Assembly: GCF_001698225.1 (NCBI RefSeq)
Contig: NZ_CP016594.1
Coordinates: 248,001 to 312,000 of the forward strand
Direction: 5' to 3'
Length of the DNA stretch: 64,000 bases
Origin: Gordonia terrae
GTDB taxonomy: Bacteria > Actinomycetota > Actinomycetes > Mycobacteriales > Mycobacteriaceae
In this document: positions 41,875 through 50,497 of the stretch, one piece after another
Layout of the letters: the number at the start of each line of letters is the position of its first letter
How positions within the stretch are numbered: the stretch's first letter is position 1
Position numbers and translations under genes: made by a program
Notes under the pieces: model-generated
The model's database searches: none
Seen by the model: the letters and a program-made list of their open reading frames with translations, nothing else
What the model was told of the DNA's origin: nothing

Positions 41875-42886
41875 GTCGAGCGGCTCGCGCCCGGCCGCGT
41901 GGCGCGACGATCTGCGCCACGGTGAGGACTCGTTGTTCGCCGGACGCGCGGAACGCGAGCCGGACGTCGACTACCGCACGCTCACCTACGAAGTCACCGG
42001 CCGGATCGCCCGCATCACCTTCGATCGGCCCGAGCAGGGCAACGCGATCACCGTCGACACCCCGGTCGAACTGTCGCATGCGGTGGAACGCGCCGACCTC
42101 GACCCCGGTGTCCACGTGATCGTCGTATCGGGGCGGGGCAAGGGTTTCTGCGGCGGATACGACCTGTCGATCTTCGCGGAGAACGGTGGCGACCCGTCGC
42201 AGGCTGTCGATCCCCGGACCGGCTCCGTCCTCGATCCCGTTGTGCAGGCGCGCAATCACGACCCGGGCCGGACCTGGGACCCCATGATCGACTACGCGAT
42301 GATGAGCAGATTCAACCGCGGTTTCGCCAGCCTGCTCCACGCGAACAAGCCGACGGTCGCGAAGTTGCACGGATTCGCGGTCGCCGGCGGCACGGACATC
42401 GCGCTCTACGCCGACCAGATCATCTGCGCCGACGACACCAAGATCGGCTATCCGCCCACCCGGGTATGGGGAATTCCCGCGGCCGGTATGTGGGCACACC
42501 GGCTCGGCGATCAGCGCGCCAAACGGCTGCTGTTCACCGGTGACTGCCTGTCGGGCCGGCAGGCGCACGAGTGGGGACTGGCCGTCGAGGCCCCGCCGGC
42601 CGAGGACCTCGACGCCCGCACCGAGGATCTCCTCGAGCGGATCGCGCGGATGCCGGTCAATCAGCTCGTGATGGCCAAGCTGGCACTCAACAGCGCGCTC
42701 CTCGCCCAAGGGGTCGCCAATTCGGGAATGATCAGCACGGTCTTCGACGGGATCTCCCGCCACACCCGCGAGGGATACGCCTTCCAGCAACGTGCCGCGA
42801 CCGCGGGTTTCCGGGAGGCGGTCCGCGAGCGCGACGAGGTCAACGGGGACTGGAAGCGGGCCCAATTCCGTTCACCGTCTGAGTGA
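41867..42886 (+). CDS. Crotonase/enoyl-CoA hydratase family protein
   Basis: A 339-residue crotonase-fold enzyme, longer than typical hydratases (about 260) because of an N-terminal extension of about 40 residues and an insertion near 105-135. ARITFDRPEQGNAI near 48-61 and SGRGKGFCGGYDLS near 88-101 (oxyanion hole) are clear; the second block is LHGFAVAGGTDIAL near 166-179. The usual catalytic Glu pair cannot be placed with confidence, so the reaction is open. It overlaps the acyl-CoA dehydrogenase gene by 8 nt and would work on the same acyl-CoA. Confidence 0.85.
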   Translation: MVESSGSRPAAWRDDLRHGEDSLFAGRAEREPDVDYRTLTYEVTGRIARITFDRPEQGNAITVDTPVELSHAVERADLDPGVHVIVVSGRGKGFCGGYDLSIFAENGGDPSQAVDPRTGSVLDPVVQARNHDPGRTWDPMIDYAMMSRFNRGFASLLHANKPTVAKLHGFAVAGGTDIALYADQIICADDTKIGYPPTRVWGIPAAGMWAHRLGDQRAKRLLFTGDCLSGRQAHEWGLAVEAPPAEDLDARTEDLLERIARMPVNQLVMAKLALNSALLAQGVANSGMISTVFDGISRHTREGYAFQQRAATAGFREAVRERDEVNGDWKRAQFRSPSE

Positions 42887-43285
42887 TTCGCTGGTCCCTG
42901 ACCCGAGTGCAGCGCCCCCTCTGCTCCCTATCCGAGAGCAGCGACCCCCTCTGCTCTCCCTATCCGAAATCAGCGACCCCCCTTCTCTCCTCGCCCGGTG
43001 GACGACACCCGATCACCACTCAGGTGGCTTCACAACTCTGACGCTGAAGGGAGCAGTGGAGACTCGCTTCGCTCGCGCATGGGGGGCAACAATCGGGCCA
43101 CATGCTCCAGAGCGAGGGTTCTTCTGAACCATCCACCTGTGACTGATGGGGTTTCTGTTCACTGTAGTTCACCACGGTTCACCGCTGATGCGTGAGTGAT
43201 ATCAACTGTGGCACAGCTGAAATCGAGAACAAGAGGGTTGTGGAGAAATCTCGTCGTCGAACGTTTTGGCGAGTACCTTGGTGTC
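42887..43285. other. Non-coding region with C-rich repeats and phased GTTCAC boxes
   Basis: About 400 bp without a gene. From 42903 three degenerate units of 29-32 bp begin CCGAG or CCGAAAT and contain CAGCG-CCCC-CTCTGCTC-like words. A CTCGCTTCGCTCGC word near 43065 is shared with the mosaic repeat at 28436. Then GTTCAC occurs three times with exact 10-bp spacing (43157, 43167, 43177). It is a candidate regulatory area for the HNH gene. Confidence 0.45.
43274..43279 (+). promoter_or_regulatory. -10 element of the HNH gene (leaderless)
   Basis: TACCTT ends 6 nt before the ATG at 43286, which favours this start over one at 43196. Confidence 0.5.
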
Positions 43286-44530
43286 ATGACCTCGATCACC
43301 GAGCTCCGCGACACCCTCACCGGTCTGACTCCACCACCCGACGACGGCACCGGTCGCGCGGTGCTCGACCGACTCGACGAACTACGGGTGCTGCGAAACG
43401 TGCTCGATCACCAGATCGCTGTCCACATAGCTCTTCTGGAGGCCTCGGGTGCAGCGGCACGCGCAGGCTCGACGACACGGTCGTGGCTGATCGAGATGGG
43501 GATGCCGCCGGCGGTCGCCTACCGTGGTGTGCGGATCGCCGGCGGCCTGGCGTCGTTGCCGAAACTCGCTGACTGCGCCGCCGACGGATACCTCGCCGTC
43601 GAGTGCGTCGACGCGGTCGTCCGCGGTATCGCCTCCATCGACAAACGGTCAGCCGCTGGGCTTTTCGACGACGACCGGCAGGTGCTCGAGATCGAGCTGC
43701 TCACCCAGGCGTTCTCCGGTGCCACACCCGCCGAGATCGACACCCACGCCCGCTCGATCGCCATGGGTGTCGCCGAGGCTGATCCCGGCACGGTTCCGGC
43801 CGCTGATGACGCATCACTGAACACCCTGCACACTCGGGTGACCGACGAGGGCAGAGTCGCCATCACCGGCGATGTGACGGCGGTGATCGGAGAGAAGTTC
43901 CTGTCGATGATCGACGAACGATCCGGTCCACGTCCCGAACCCGACGGCGCCGAGGATCGGCGCAGTGTCGGCGAACGCCGCGCCGACGGCCTGGAACTAC
44001 TGCTCGATCAAGCGGCGATCGGCGCGGCGATGACCACCGCCGGAGCACCCCGCACCCAAGTACTGGTCACCATTCCCGCCGACAACGCGGACCCGGCGCG
44101 GTTGCCGTGGGTCGGGGCGATATCGGCCGCATCGGCGCAGCGACTGTCGTGTGACGGTGGGGTGGCCGAGATCGTCCTCGACGCCGAGGGTGTGCCGTTG
44201 CGGATGGGCACCACCAAACGGCTGTTTCCGCACCATCTGCGGCAGGCGATCATCGTCCGGGATGCGTGTTGTGTGAAATGTGGTGCCCCCGCTGCACATA
44301 CGCAGGTCCACCATCTGGTCCATTGGGCTGACGGTGGTCCCACGGATCTGGACAACGGGTGCCTGCTCTGCCAACGCTGTCATACCCAGGTCCACCGCCA
44401 CAGTTGGCAGGTGGTGATGGGACCCGACCGGCATCCGTGGTTGATCCCACCGGCCGACATCGACCCCAAACGCTCACCCCGCCCCGCCTACAACCGGCGC
44501 ACCATGCGACTCGACGACGCACTCGTTTAG
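43286..44530 (+). CDS. HNH endonuclease signature protein, 13E12/DUF222 family
   Basis: A 414-residue protein of the 13E12-repeat family common in mycobacteria and Gordonia. The N-terminal DUF222 domain (about 10-300) includes the ARAGSTTRSWLIEMG segment. The C-terminal HNH nuclease (about 328-370) has CVKCG, HHLVHWADGG, a conserved Asn in LDNGC and the CQRCH zinc pair. Family genes are often in many copies, sometimes as mobile or phage-target sites, but no flanking repeats or partner genes mark this copy as an active element. Nuclease activity is inferred. Confidence 0.85.
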   Translation: MTSITELRDTLTGLTPPPDDGTGRAVLDRLDELRVLRNVLDHQIAVHIALLEASGAAARAGSTTRSWLIEMGMPPAVAYRGVRIAGGLASLPKLADCAADGYLAVECVDAVVRGIASIDKRSAAGLFDDDRQVLEIELLTQAFSGATPAEIDTHARSIAMGVAEADPGTVPAADDASLNTLHTRVTDEGRVAITGDVTAVIGEKFLSMIDERSGPRPEPDGAEDRRSVGERRADGLELLLDQAAIGAAMTTAGAPRTQVLVTIPADNADPARLPWVGAISAASAQRLSCDGGVAEIVLDAEGVPLRMGTTKRLFPHHLRQAIIVRDACCVKCGAPAAHTQVHHLVHWADGGPTDLDNGCLLCQRCHTQVHRHSWQVVMGPDRHPWLIPPADIDPKRSPRPAYNRRTMRLDDALV

Positions 44531-44624
44531 ACGCCCCGCGCACCAGACCCTCCGGCGTCGACCCCGATGCCACACGACCTTTGACAACTCCACAGTGTGA
44601 TATGACCACCCGCGCCCGGTGGGA

Positions 44625-45596
44625 TCAGGGAGCGTCGGGCACGAGGTCGACATCCCCGGGCGCGGACAGGGTCAGCACCGCTTCGGTGATCCGCGGGTCG
44701 CGCTCCAGCTCGTTCTCCAGTTCGCGCAGGGCGACCGCCACCGAGGATTCTGCGTCGTCGCCCGCGAAATCGACTGCGGCGACCAGGAACAGCTGAACGG
44801 GCCCGGTGTACTCGACGTGTAGGTAGGTCACCCGATCGATGTTGCTGTGCGCCAGTAAATCTCGGAGGACTCGGCGCTGAACGACGTCGTCCACTGCCTG
44901 TCCGAGCAAGAACCGGCGGTTCTGGTTGATCAGGACGATCGCGACGATCCCGAGCAGCACACCGACCAGGATGGAACCGATCGCGTCGTAGGTGGCCGAC
45001 CCGGTGACCTGGTGTAGGAGTACGCCGACGAAGGCGATCGCCAGACCGATGAGTGCTGCCGCGTCCTCGGCGAAGACCGCACGCAGCGTCGGGTCCGAGG
45101 TGCGGAACACCTGCCGGAGCAGGCCGATCCGGCGCTTGACGGCGCCGCGCTTGGCCTGCTGGTACGACCGCACGAACGAGATTCCCTCGAGCACCGCGGC
45201 GACCGCCAGGACCGCGTAGGCGATGCCGTAATCCGTGGCCGGTTCGGGCGACAGGAGTTCGGAGATCCCGTGCTGCACCGACACCGCCGCGCCGACCGCG
45301 AACAGTCCGAACGCGGCGAACATCGACCAGATGTACGCTTCGCGCCCATAACCCTGCGGATGGGTGGAGTCCCGCGGGCGATGCGCACGACGTTCCGCGA
45401 CCAGCAACAGGATCTCGTTCCCGGTGTCGGCCCACGAGTGCGCGGCTTCGGCGACGAGCGATGCGGACCCGGTGATCATCGCCGCACCCGTCTTGGCGAC
45501 GGCGATCAGCAGATTCGACACGAAGGCGATGACGACCGTCAGGAAACTCTCGCTGGGGCCGCCGGATTCGTGCTGCGCTTCGGGAGGAGGAGACAC
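44625..45596 (-). CDS. Cation diffusion facilitator family transporter
   Basis: A 323-residue CDF transporter that exports Zn2+, Fe2+, Mn2+ or similar ions. About six helices lie in residues 20-225; AEAAHSWADTGNE near 48-60 is the metal-site helix, and AEDAAALIGLAIAF near 170-183 the partner helix. A cytoplasmic domain (about 230-323) completes it. Start GTG 45596; GAGACT lies 7 nt upstream as a weak -10. The open frame upstream overlaps the divergent ankyrin gene. Metal preference cannot be read. Confidence 0.85.
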   Translation of the reverse strand: MSPPPEAQHESGGPSESFLTVVIAFVSNLLIAVAKTGAAMITGSASLVAEAAHSWADTGNEILLLVAERRAHRPRDSTHPQGYGREAYIWSMFAAFGLFAVGAAVSVQHGISELLSPEPATDYGIAYAVLAVAAVLEGISFVRSYQQAKRGAVKRRIGLLRQVFRTSDPTLRAVFAEDAAALIGLAIAFVGVLLHQVTGSATYDAIGSILVGVLLGIVAIVLINQNRRFLLGQAVDDVVQRRVLRDLLAHSNIDRVTYLHVEYTGPVQLFLVAAVDFAGDDAESSVAVALRELENELERDPRITEAVLTLSAPGDVDLVPDAP

Positions 45597-45664
45597 TGCG
45601 GTCAGTCTCGCACACGGCGGGGTGCCACCGGTTCCATCCTGGCGGAGATGCCGGGCGGCACGCC

Positions 45665-45670
45665 TACACT
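45665..45670 (+). promoter_or_regulatory. -10 element of the ankyrin gene (leaderless)
   Basis: TACACT ends 7 nt before the GTG at 45678. Confidence 0.55.
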
Positions 45671-45677
45671 CGCGGGA

Positions 45678-46091
45678 GTGGCAGCCCACCCCGATGATCG
45701 ACCGGCTTCCGGTGCCCCCAGTCCCGACGTCGTCGAACTGGCCACCCGGCTGTTCGACATGGCACGGTCCGGCGACGCCGAGACACTGAGCAGTTACCTC
45801 GATGCAGGCGTGCCGGCAGATCTGCGCAACCAGTCGGGTGACTCGCTGCTCATGCTCGCGGCCTATCACGGGCACGCATCGACGGTGTCTGCACTCCTCG
45901 CCCGTGGCGCCGACGCCGACCTCGCGAACGACAAGGGACAGACGCCGTTGGCGGGCGCGGTCTTCAAGGGTTTCGACGACGTCGTGCGCGTGCTGGTCGA
46001 CGCCGGGGCCGATCCCTACGGCGGAACCCCGGACGCCGACGCCGCCGCGTCCATGTTCGGTCGTGACGACCTGCGTCGACTGTGGACCTGA
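45678..46091 (+). CDS. Ankyrin repeat protein
   Basis: A 137-residue protein of about three ankyrin repeats (NQSGDSLLMLAAYHGHASTV, NDKGQTPLAGAVFKGFDDVV and flanking helices). Such proteins bind other proteins; in bacteria they are sometimes catalase-associated or inhibitors. It has no signal peptide. GTG 45678 follows the -10 element by 7 nt; the longer frame upstream overlaps the CDF gene. It ends 66 bp before serS, which has its own promoter. Confidence 0.85.
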   Translation: MAAHPDDRPASGAPSPDVVELATRLFDMARSGDAETLSSYLDAGVPADLRNQSGDSLLMLAAYHGHASTVSALLARGADADLANDKGQTPLAGAVFKGFDDVVRVLVDAGADPYGGTPDADAAASMFGRDDLRRLWT

Positions 46092-46143
46092 CCTGTCGGC
46101 GCGGGCCGACGCGGCGTGATCGGGTTCGCATCACGCTCTCAAG

Positions 46144-46149
46144 TAGGGT
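46144..46149 (+). promoter_or_regulatory. -10 element of serS (leaderless)
   Basis: TAGGGT ends 8 nt before the GTG at 46158. Confidence 0.5.
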
Positions 46150-46157
46150 TTGAAGTC

Positions 46158-47417
46158 GTGATCGACCTGAAGACTGTTCGCGACAACCCCGACCTCGTCC
46201 GCACCTCACAGCGCACCCGCGGTGAGGACCCGGGCCTGGTGGACGCACTGCTCGCTGCCGACGCTGAGCGTCGCGCCGCGATCGTCGAAGCGGACGCGTT
46301 GCGGTCCGAGCAGAAGACGCTCGGCAAGCAGGTCGGCAAGGCTCAGGGCGAGGAGAAGCAGGCGCTCCTGGCGAAGGGCAAGGAACTCGCCGAGCAGGTG
46401 AAGGCGGCGGTGGCGCGTCAGTCCGAGGCCGATGCGGCAGCCGCGAAGGCTCACCGGGCGATCTCCAACATCGTGGCCGACGGAGCACCGGCCGGTGGTG
46501 AGGACGACTACGTGGTCCTCGAGCACGTCGGCGAGCCACGCGACATCGAGAATCCGAAGGATCACCTCGAACTCGGTGAGTCACTCGGACTGCTCGACAT
46601 GGAGCGCGGCGCCAAGGTGTCGGGGTCGAGGTTCTACTTCCTCACCGGTCAGGGTGCTCAGTTGCAGCTCGCATTGCTGAACATGGCCGCGCAGAAGGCG
46701 ACGGCGAATGGGTTCACCCTGATGATCCCGCCGGTGCTCGTGCGTCCGGAGGTCATGGAGGGCACCGGGTTTCTCGGTGCCCACGCCGACGAGGTCTACC
46801 ACCTGGACAAGGACGACGACCTGTACCTGGTCGGCACTTCGGAGGTGCCGCTCGCGGGGTACCACATGGACGAGATCCTCGACCTGTCCGACGGCCCCAA
46901 GCGGTACGCCGGGTGGTCGACCTGTTTCCGTCGCGAGGCCGGCAGCTACGGCAAGGACACCCGCGGCATCATCCGCGTCCACCAGTTCGACAAGGTCGAG
47001 GGCTTCGTCTATTGCCGTCCCGAGGACGCGGAAGCCGAGCACCAGCGTCTGCTGGGCTGGGAGAAGGACATGCTCGCCGCCATCGACGTGCCTTACCGCG
47101 TGATCGACGTCGCCGGGGGCGACCTCGGCTCGTCGGCCTCGCGCAAGTACGACTGCGAGGCCTGGGTTCCGACGCAGGGCACCTACCGCGAGCTGACCTC
47201 GACGTCGAACTGCACGACGTTCCAGGCGCGTCGCCTCTCGATCCGGTACCGCGACGAGAACGGCAGACCGCAGACCGCCGCGACCCTCAACGGCACCCTG
47301 GCGACGACGCGCTGGCTGGTCGCGATCCTGGAGAACCATCAGCAGCCCGACGGTTCGGTCCGGCTGCCCGCCGAGCTCGCGAAGTTCGTCGGCACCGACG
47401 TGCTCACCCCGCGCTGA
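46158..47417 (+). CDS. serS: Seryl-tRNA synthetase
   Basis: A 419-residue class II aminoacyl-tRNA synthetase, the same length as in M. tuberculosis. It joins serine to tRNA-Ser (and tRNA-Sec where present). An N-terminal coiled-coil arm (about 30-100, Lys/Ala/Glu-rich) contacts the tRNA. Motif two, [14 protein letters not shown] then RVHQFDKVE, is at about 255-280; motif three, [18 protein letters not shown], lies near 380-400. GTG 46158 ([12 protein letters not shown]) matches the family start and the -10 element. No T-box was seen. Confidence 0.95.
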   Translation: MIDLKTVRDNPDLVRTSQRTRGEDPGLVDALLAADAERRAAIVEADALRSEQKTLGKQVGKAQGEEKQALLAKGKELAEQVKAAVARQSEADAAAAKAHRAISNIVADGAPAGGEDDYVVLEHVGEPRDIENPKDHLELGESLGLLDMERGAKVSGSRFYFLTGQGAQLQLALLNMAAQKATANGFTLMIPPVLVRPEVMEGTGFLGAHADEVYHLDKDDDLYLVGTSEVPLAGYHMDEILDLSDGPKRYAGWSTCFRREAGSYGKDTRGIIRVHQFDKVEGFVYCRPEDAEAEHQRLLGWEKDMLAAIDVPYRVIDVAGGDLGSSASRKYDCEAWVPTQGTYRELTSTSNCTTFQARRLSIRYRDENGRPQTAATLNGTLATTRWLVAILENHQQPDGSVRLPAELAKFVGTDVLTPR

Positions 47418-47431
47418 GCTGAGCTCGTGTC

Positions 47432-48367
47432 GTGACCGCCGGCATCGTCATCGCGGTGATCGGTTCGCTGGCGTTCGCCGCCGCGGCCGTTCTGCAGGCG
47501 CTGGGCGCCGAGCAGGTCGCGCAGCGAGCGGCGATCCGGGAAGAGCGCCGACGATCCGCTGCCGCGCACCCGTCGCTGCGGTCGACCGCGGCGACGATGC
47601 TCACGCTGCCGTTCCTCGTCGGATTCGTCTTCGACATCATCGGATTCGTCGCGACGATCGCCTCCGCGCGGATGATCCCGCTCTTCCTGTCGCAGACGAT
47701 CATCTCCGCCCGGCTGGTGGCAACCGCGCTGCTCGCGATGGTGATCCTGAAAGTTGGACTCACACTGCGGGATTGGATCTCCGGCGGGGTGATCGTGCTG
47801 TCGCTGGTGTTGCTCGCGGTCTCCGCCGGTCGCGAAGGCGTGGAGCACACCTCATGGATGCACTGGGCGGTGCTCGTCGCCGGGCCGGCACTGATCGCAC
47901 TGGGCGTGATCATGATGCGCCGGCTGCGCACGCACATCGCGGCGGTCACCGGTCTCATCGCCGGGGCCGTCTTCGGCGTCATGGCGGTCGCGTCGCGCAT
48001 CCTGGACGGACTCGACCCCCTCGACCTGTCGGTGCTCTTCACCGACCCGGCGCTGTATGCGTTGCTGCTCAGCGGGATCGGCGGTTTCTACCTGTTCACC
48101 GTTGCGCTGCAGACCGGGTCGGTCAACGCGGCGGCGGCTGCACTGGTCGTCGGTCAGACGGTCTTGCCCGGCGCGGTGGGGATCGCGTTCCTCGGCGACG
48201 TCACCCGAGCCGGGTGGGGCCCCGTCGCGATCGTGGCCTTCGCCGCCGCCGTTCTGGGTGGGGTGGTCCTGGCGTCGTCGGGCGCGGTCACCGCGGTCGA
48301 GACCGCCGACGCGACGAACGCGCCTCGCGGATACGGGCATCCGCCCCGCGAGGCCGATCGCCGCTGA
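47432..48367 (+). CDS. DMT-superfamily membrane protein, paralogue 1
   Basis: A 311-residue membrane protein of about nine helices, with EamA/DMT-like organisation: an N-terminal TAGIVIAVIGSLAFAAAAVLQA helix, SARMIPLFLSQ in the middle and a C-terminal SVNAAAAALVVGQTVLPGAVGI helix. It is clearly paralogous to 49534-50421 (shared ARMIPLFL, RILDGLDP, FTDPALYA/LTDPALYA, and V[GN]-A-A-ALVVG blocks). Its substrate is unknown. It follows serS by 14 nt with no ribosome-binding site, so it may be read through from serS. Confidence 0.75.
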   Translation: MTAGIVIAVIGSLAFAAAAVLQALGAEQVAQRAAIREERRRSAAAHPSLRSTAATMLTLPFLVGFVFDIIGFVATIASARMIPLFLSQTIISARLVATALLAMVILKVGLTLRDWISGGVIVLSLVLLAVSAGREGVEHTSWMHWAVLVAGPALIALGVIMMRRLRTHIAAVTGLIAGAVFGVMAVASRILDGLDPLDLSVLFTDPALYALLLSGIGGFYLFTVALQTGSVNAAAAALVVGQTVLPGAVGIAFLGDVTRAGWGPVAIVAFAAAVLGGVVLASSGAVTAVETADATNAPRGYGHPPREADRR

Positions 48368-48392
48368 AGCGGTCGTAGGGGCGTCGGTCCCC

Positions 48393-48968
48393 TCACATGA
48401 TCGCGCCGAGCAATCGGTCGAGTGCTCGGTGTGTGCGTTCGCGGGCGGTGTCGTCGTCGGGGTGCCGGGCCAGCCAGAGTGCGGCCTCGTTCATCGCCCC
48501 CGACAGGAGCATCGTGAGGACGTCGACCAACTCGCCGTCGACCCCGACCGCCTCGAGGGCTTCGCGCAGATGGGCGGCCGAGCCGGCCTCATCGAGTCGA
48601 CGCCACTCATCCCAGCCGACGACGGCCGGGCCGTCGATCAGCAGTATCCGTACGGCGGGCCCGCTGGTGATCGCATCGACGAAGGCGTGCGAGCCGGCGC
48701 TCAATTGGCGCGCCGGGTCGGTGCCCGCGGACTCGGCGGCCGCGACCACCGCGTCGGCGACCCGGTCGTGGCACGCCGCGGCCACGGCCGTGAACAACGC
48801 CGCCTTGTTGCGGAAGTGGTGGTAGACCGCGCCGCGGGTGACGCCCGCCGCCTCGGCGACGTCGTCGAGGGACACATCGGCGAACCCCCGCTCGGCGAAC
48901 TGGCAGGTGGCGGCGGCGAGTACGGCGCGGGCCGTTTCGGCGGCGGCCGCGGCGGAGGCTCTGGGCAC
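48393..48968 (-). CDS. TetR family transcriptional regulator
   Basis: A 191-residue TetR-type repressor. The HTH lies at about residues 30-58 (GFADVSLDDVAEAAGVTRGAVYHHF), the C-terminal domain would bind a ligand. The GTG at 48968 has AAAGGA about 8 nt upstream. It is divergent from the VOC gene, and both promoters lie inside the large palindromic operator at 48979-49030, so autoregulation and control of the VOC gene are likely. Confidence 0.9.
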   Translation of the reverse strand: MPRASAAAAAETARAVLAAATCQFAERGFADVSLDDVAEAAGVTRGAVYHHFRNKAALFTAVAAACHDRVADAVVAAAESAGTDPARQLSAGSHAFVDAITSGPAVRILLIDGPAVVGWDEWRRLDEAGSAAHLREALEAVGVDGELVDVLTMLLSGAMNEAALWLARHPDDDTARERTHRALDRLLGAIM

Positions 48969-48978
48969 GAAGGGTTCC

Positions 48979-49030
48979 TTTACGTACGTAGCGTATGTAT
49001 AGTCAGATATACATACTCATCGTACGTAAA
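48979..49030. promoter_or_regulatory. 52-bp TetR operator, two 23-bp arms with nested palindromes
   Basis: The arms 48979-49001 and 49008-49030 are inverted copies about a 6-bp centre (GTCAGA). They match in the outer 10 bp (TTTACGTACG) and inner 8 bp (TATGTATA) and differ only in the middle 5. The outer word is itself palindromic (TACGTACGTA at 48981-48990). The right arm runs into the VOC ribosome-binding site. Confidence 0.85.
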
Positions 49031-49041
49031 GGAGATCAGTC

Positions 49042-49476
49042 ATGGCCATCACCAGCGTGTATCCGGTCCTGATGTCGAACGACGTCACGTCTGCGTCGGC
49101 GTTTTACCAGCAGATTCTGGGTTTCGAGGTCACCTTCTCGGCCGACTGGTACGTCAGCATGCGCACCGGAGTGTTCGAGTTGGCACTCGTCGACGCGAGC
49201 CATCCGACGATCCCGGAGGGCCATCGCCGAGCGGCCGCCGGTCTGCTCGTCAACATCGAGGTCGACGACGTCGACGATCTGTACCGACGCCTGATGGGCG
49301 AGCACGGGTTGCGTCCCGTCCTCGAGTTGCGTGACGAGGAGTTCGGTCAGCGGCATTTCATCGTCGAAGGCCCCGACGGGGTTCTCCTCGACTGCATCCA
49401 GCCGATCGCACCGGTCGGCGAGTTCGTCGACGCGTACGTCACAGGCGCCGACGTCACCGGAGCGCAGGCGAACTGA
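49042..49476 (+). CDS. VOC (glyoxalase/bleomycin-resistance-like) family protein
   Basis: A 144-residue single VOC-domain protein: [22 protein letters not shown] at the start, [17 protein letters not shown] in the middle and [17 protein letters not shown] near the end. Such proteins include resistance and detoxification factors. AAGGAGA lies 6 nt before the ATG at 49042. Its upstream region is the TetR operator, so it should be induced by whatever ligand that repressor binds. Confidence 0.88.
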   Translation: MAITSVYPVLMSNDVTSASAFYQQILGFEVTFSADWYVSMRTGVFELALVDASHPTIPEGHRRAAAGLLVNIEVDDVDDLYRRLMGEHGLRPVLELRDEEFGQRHFIVEGPDGVLLDCIQPIAPVGEFVDAYVTGADVTGAQAN

Positions 49477-49521
49477 CCTCCCAACCATCGCCATCGTCCC
49501 GCACGACCGCCCGGGGGTGGC

Positions 49522-49527
49522 TACTGT
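49522..49527 (+). promoter_or_regulatory. -10 element of DMT paralogue 2 (leaderless)
   Basis: TACTGT ends 6 nt before the ATG at 49534. Confidence 0.5.
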
Positions 49528-49533
49528 TCGACC

Positions 49534-50421
49534 ATGCTGATCGGGATCCTCGCGGCGGTGTTCGCGGCACTGGCGTACGGCACGGCGTCGGTGTTGCAGG
49601 CGCGCGGCGCCCAGAGTGTCGAGGACACCGGCGGACCGGGTGCGGCACCGTCACTGCGTTCGACGATCACCGCGATGCTGACGGTGTCGTTCCTGGCCGG
49701 GATCGCGCTCGACGGGATCGGGTTCCTGGGCAACATGGTCGCCGCCCGCATGATCCCGCTGTTCCTGGCACAACCGATCGTCAGCGCGAATCTGGTGGTG
49801 ACCGTCGTGCTCGCCACGATCTTCCTGCACGCGAGACTGTCGGCCCGCGACTGGACGGCGATCGCGGTCGTGGTGGTGTCGCTGGTCCTGCTGGGGTTCG
49901 CGGCCGGGGACGAGGGACACGAACACGAATGGTGGTTGCACTGGGCGGTTCTCGCGGCCGGAGTGGCAATTCTCGGTGTCGGCCTCGTGGTCCTGCCGCG
50001 GATGCAGAGTCGGGTCTCGGTTCTCGCCGGGTTGTCGGGGGGCGTGCTGTTCGGCGTCCTCGCGGTCGCGGTGCGCATCCTCGACGGCCTCGACCCCTTC
50101 GATCTCGGTGAACTGCTCACCGACCCGGCGCTGTACGCGATCATCTTGTGCGGCCCGGGCGGTTTCTACATGTTCACCGTCGCACTGCAGAAGGGGTCGG
50201 TGAGCGCCGCATCGGCCGCCCTGGTCGTCGGTGAGACGGTCGTCCCAGGAGCCATCGGAATCCTGGTGCTCGGCGACACCACACGGGCCGGTTGGGGGGC
50301 CGTCGCGGTGATCGCGTTCGTCGCCGCCGTGGCCGGTGCGGTGGTGGTCGCGATGTCGCCGGTGGTCGAGGCGGTCGAGCGGGCCGGCGAGAATCCGGTG
50401 CCGGACGCCACTTCCGGGTGA
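49534..50421 (+). CDS. DMT-superfamily membrane protein, paralogue 2
   Basis: A 295-residue membrane protein of about nine helices, paralogous to the product of 47432-48367. Shared blocks include AARMIPLFLAQ, VRILDGLDPFD, LLTDPALYA, GGFYMFTVALQ and SAALVVGETVVPGAIGI. The His-rich insert GDEGHEHEWWLHW near 126-138 is special to this copy. Substrate unknown. The TetR/VOC pair lies between the two paralogues. Confidence 0.75.
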   Translation: MLIGILAAVFAALAYGTASVLQARGAQSVEDTGGPGAAPSLRSTITAMLTVSFLAGIALDGIGFLGNMVAARMIPLFLAQPIVSANLVVTVVLATIFLHARLSARDWTAIAVVVVSLVLLGFAAGDEGHEHEWWLHWAVLAAGVAILGVGLVVLPRMQSRVSVLAGLSGGVLFGVLAVAVRILDGLDPFDLGELLTDPALYAIILCGPGGFYMFTVALQKGSVSAASAALVVGETVVPGAIGILVLGDTTRAGWGAVAVIAFVAAVAGAVVVAMSPVVEAVERAGENPVPDATSG

Positions 50422-50497
50422 ACAGCGGTACGCGGCGTCGTGCCGAGTCGGAACGAAACCTGCTGCCGACGCCGCATATCGGGCATGATCATGACTC

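Noticed and set aside
43286..44530. Active mobile element around the HNH gene
   Set aside because: No flanking direct repeats, integrase or transposase; only the family is repeat-associated.
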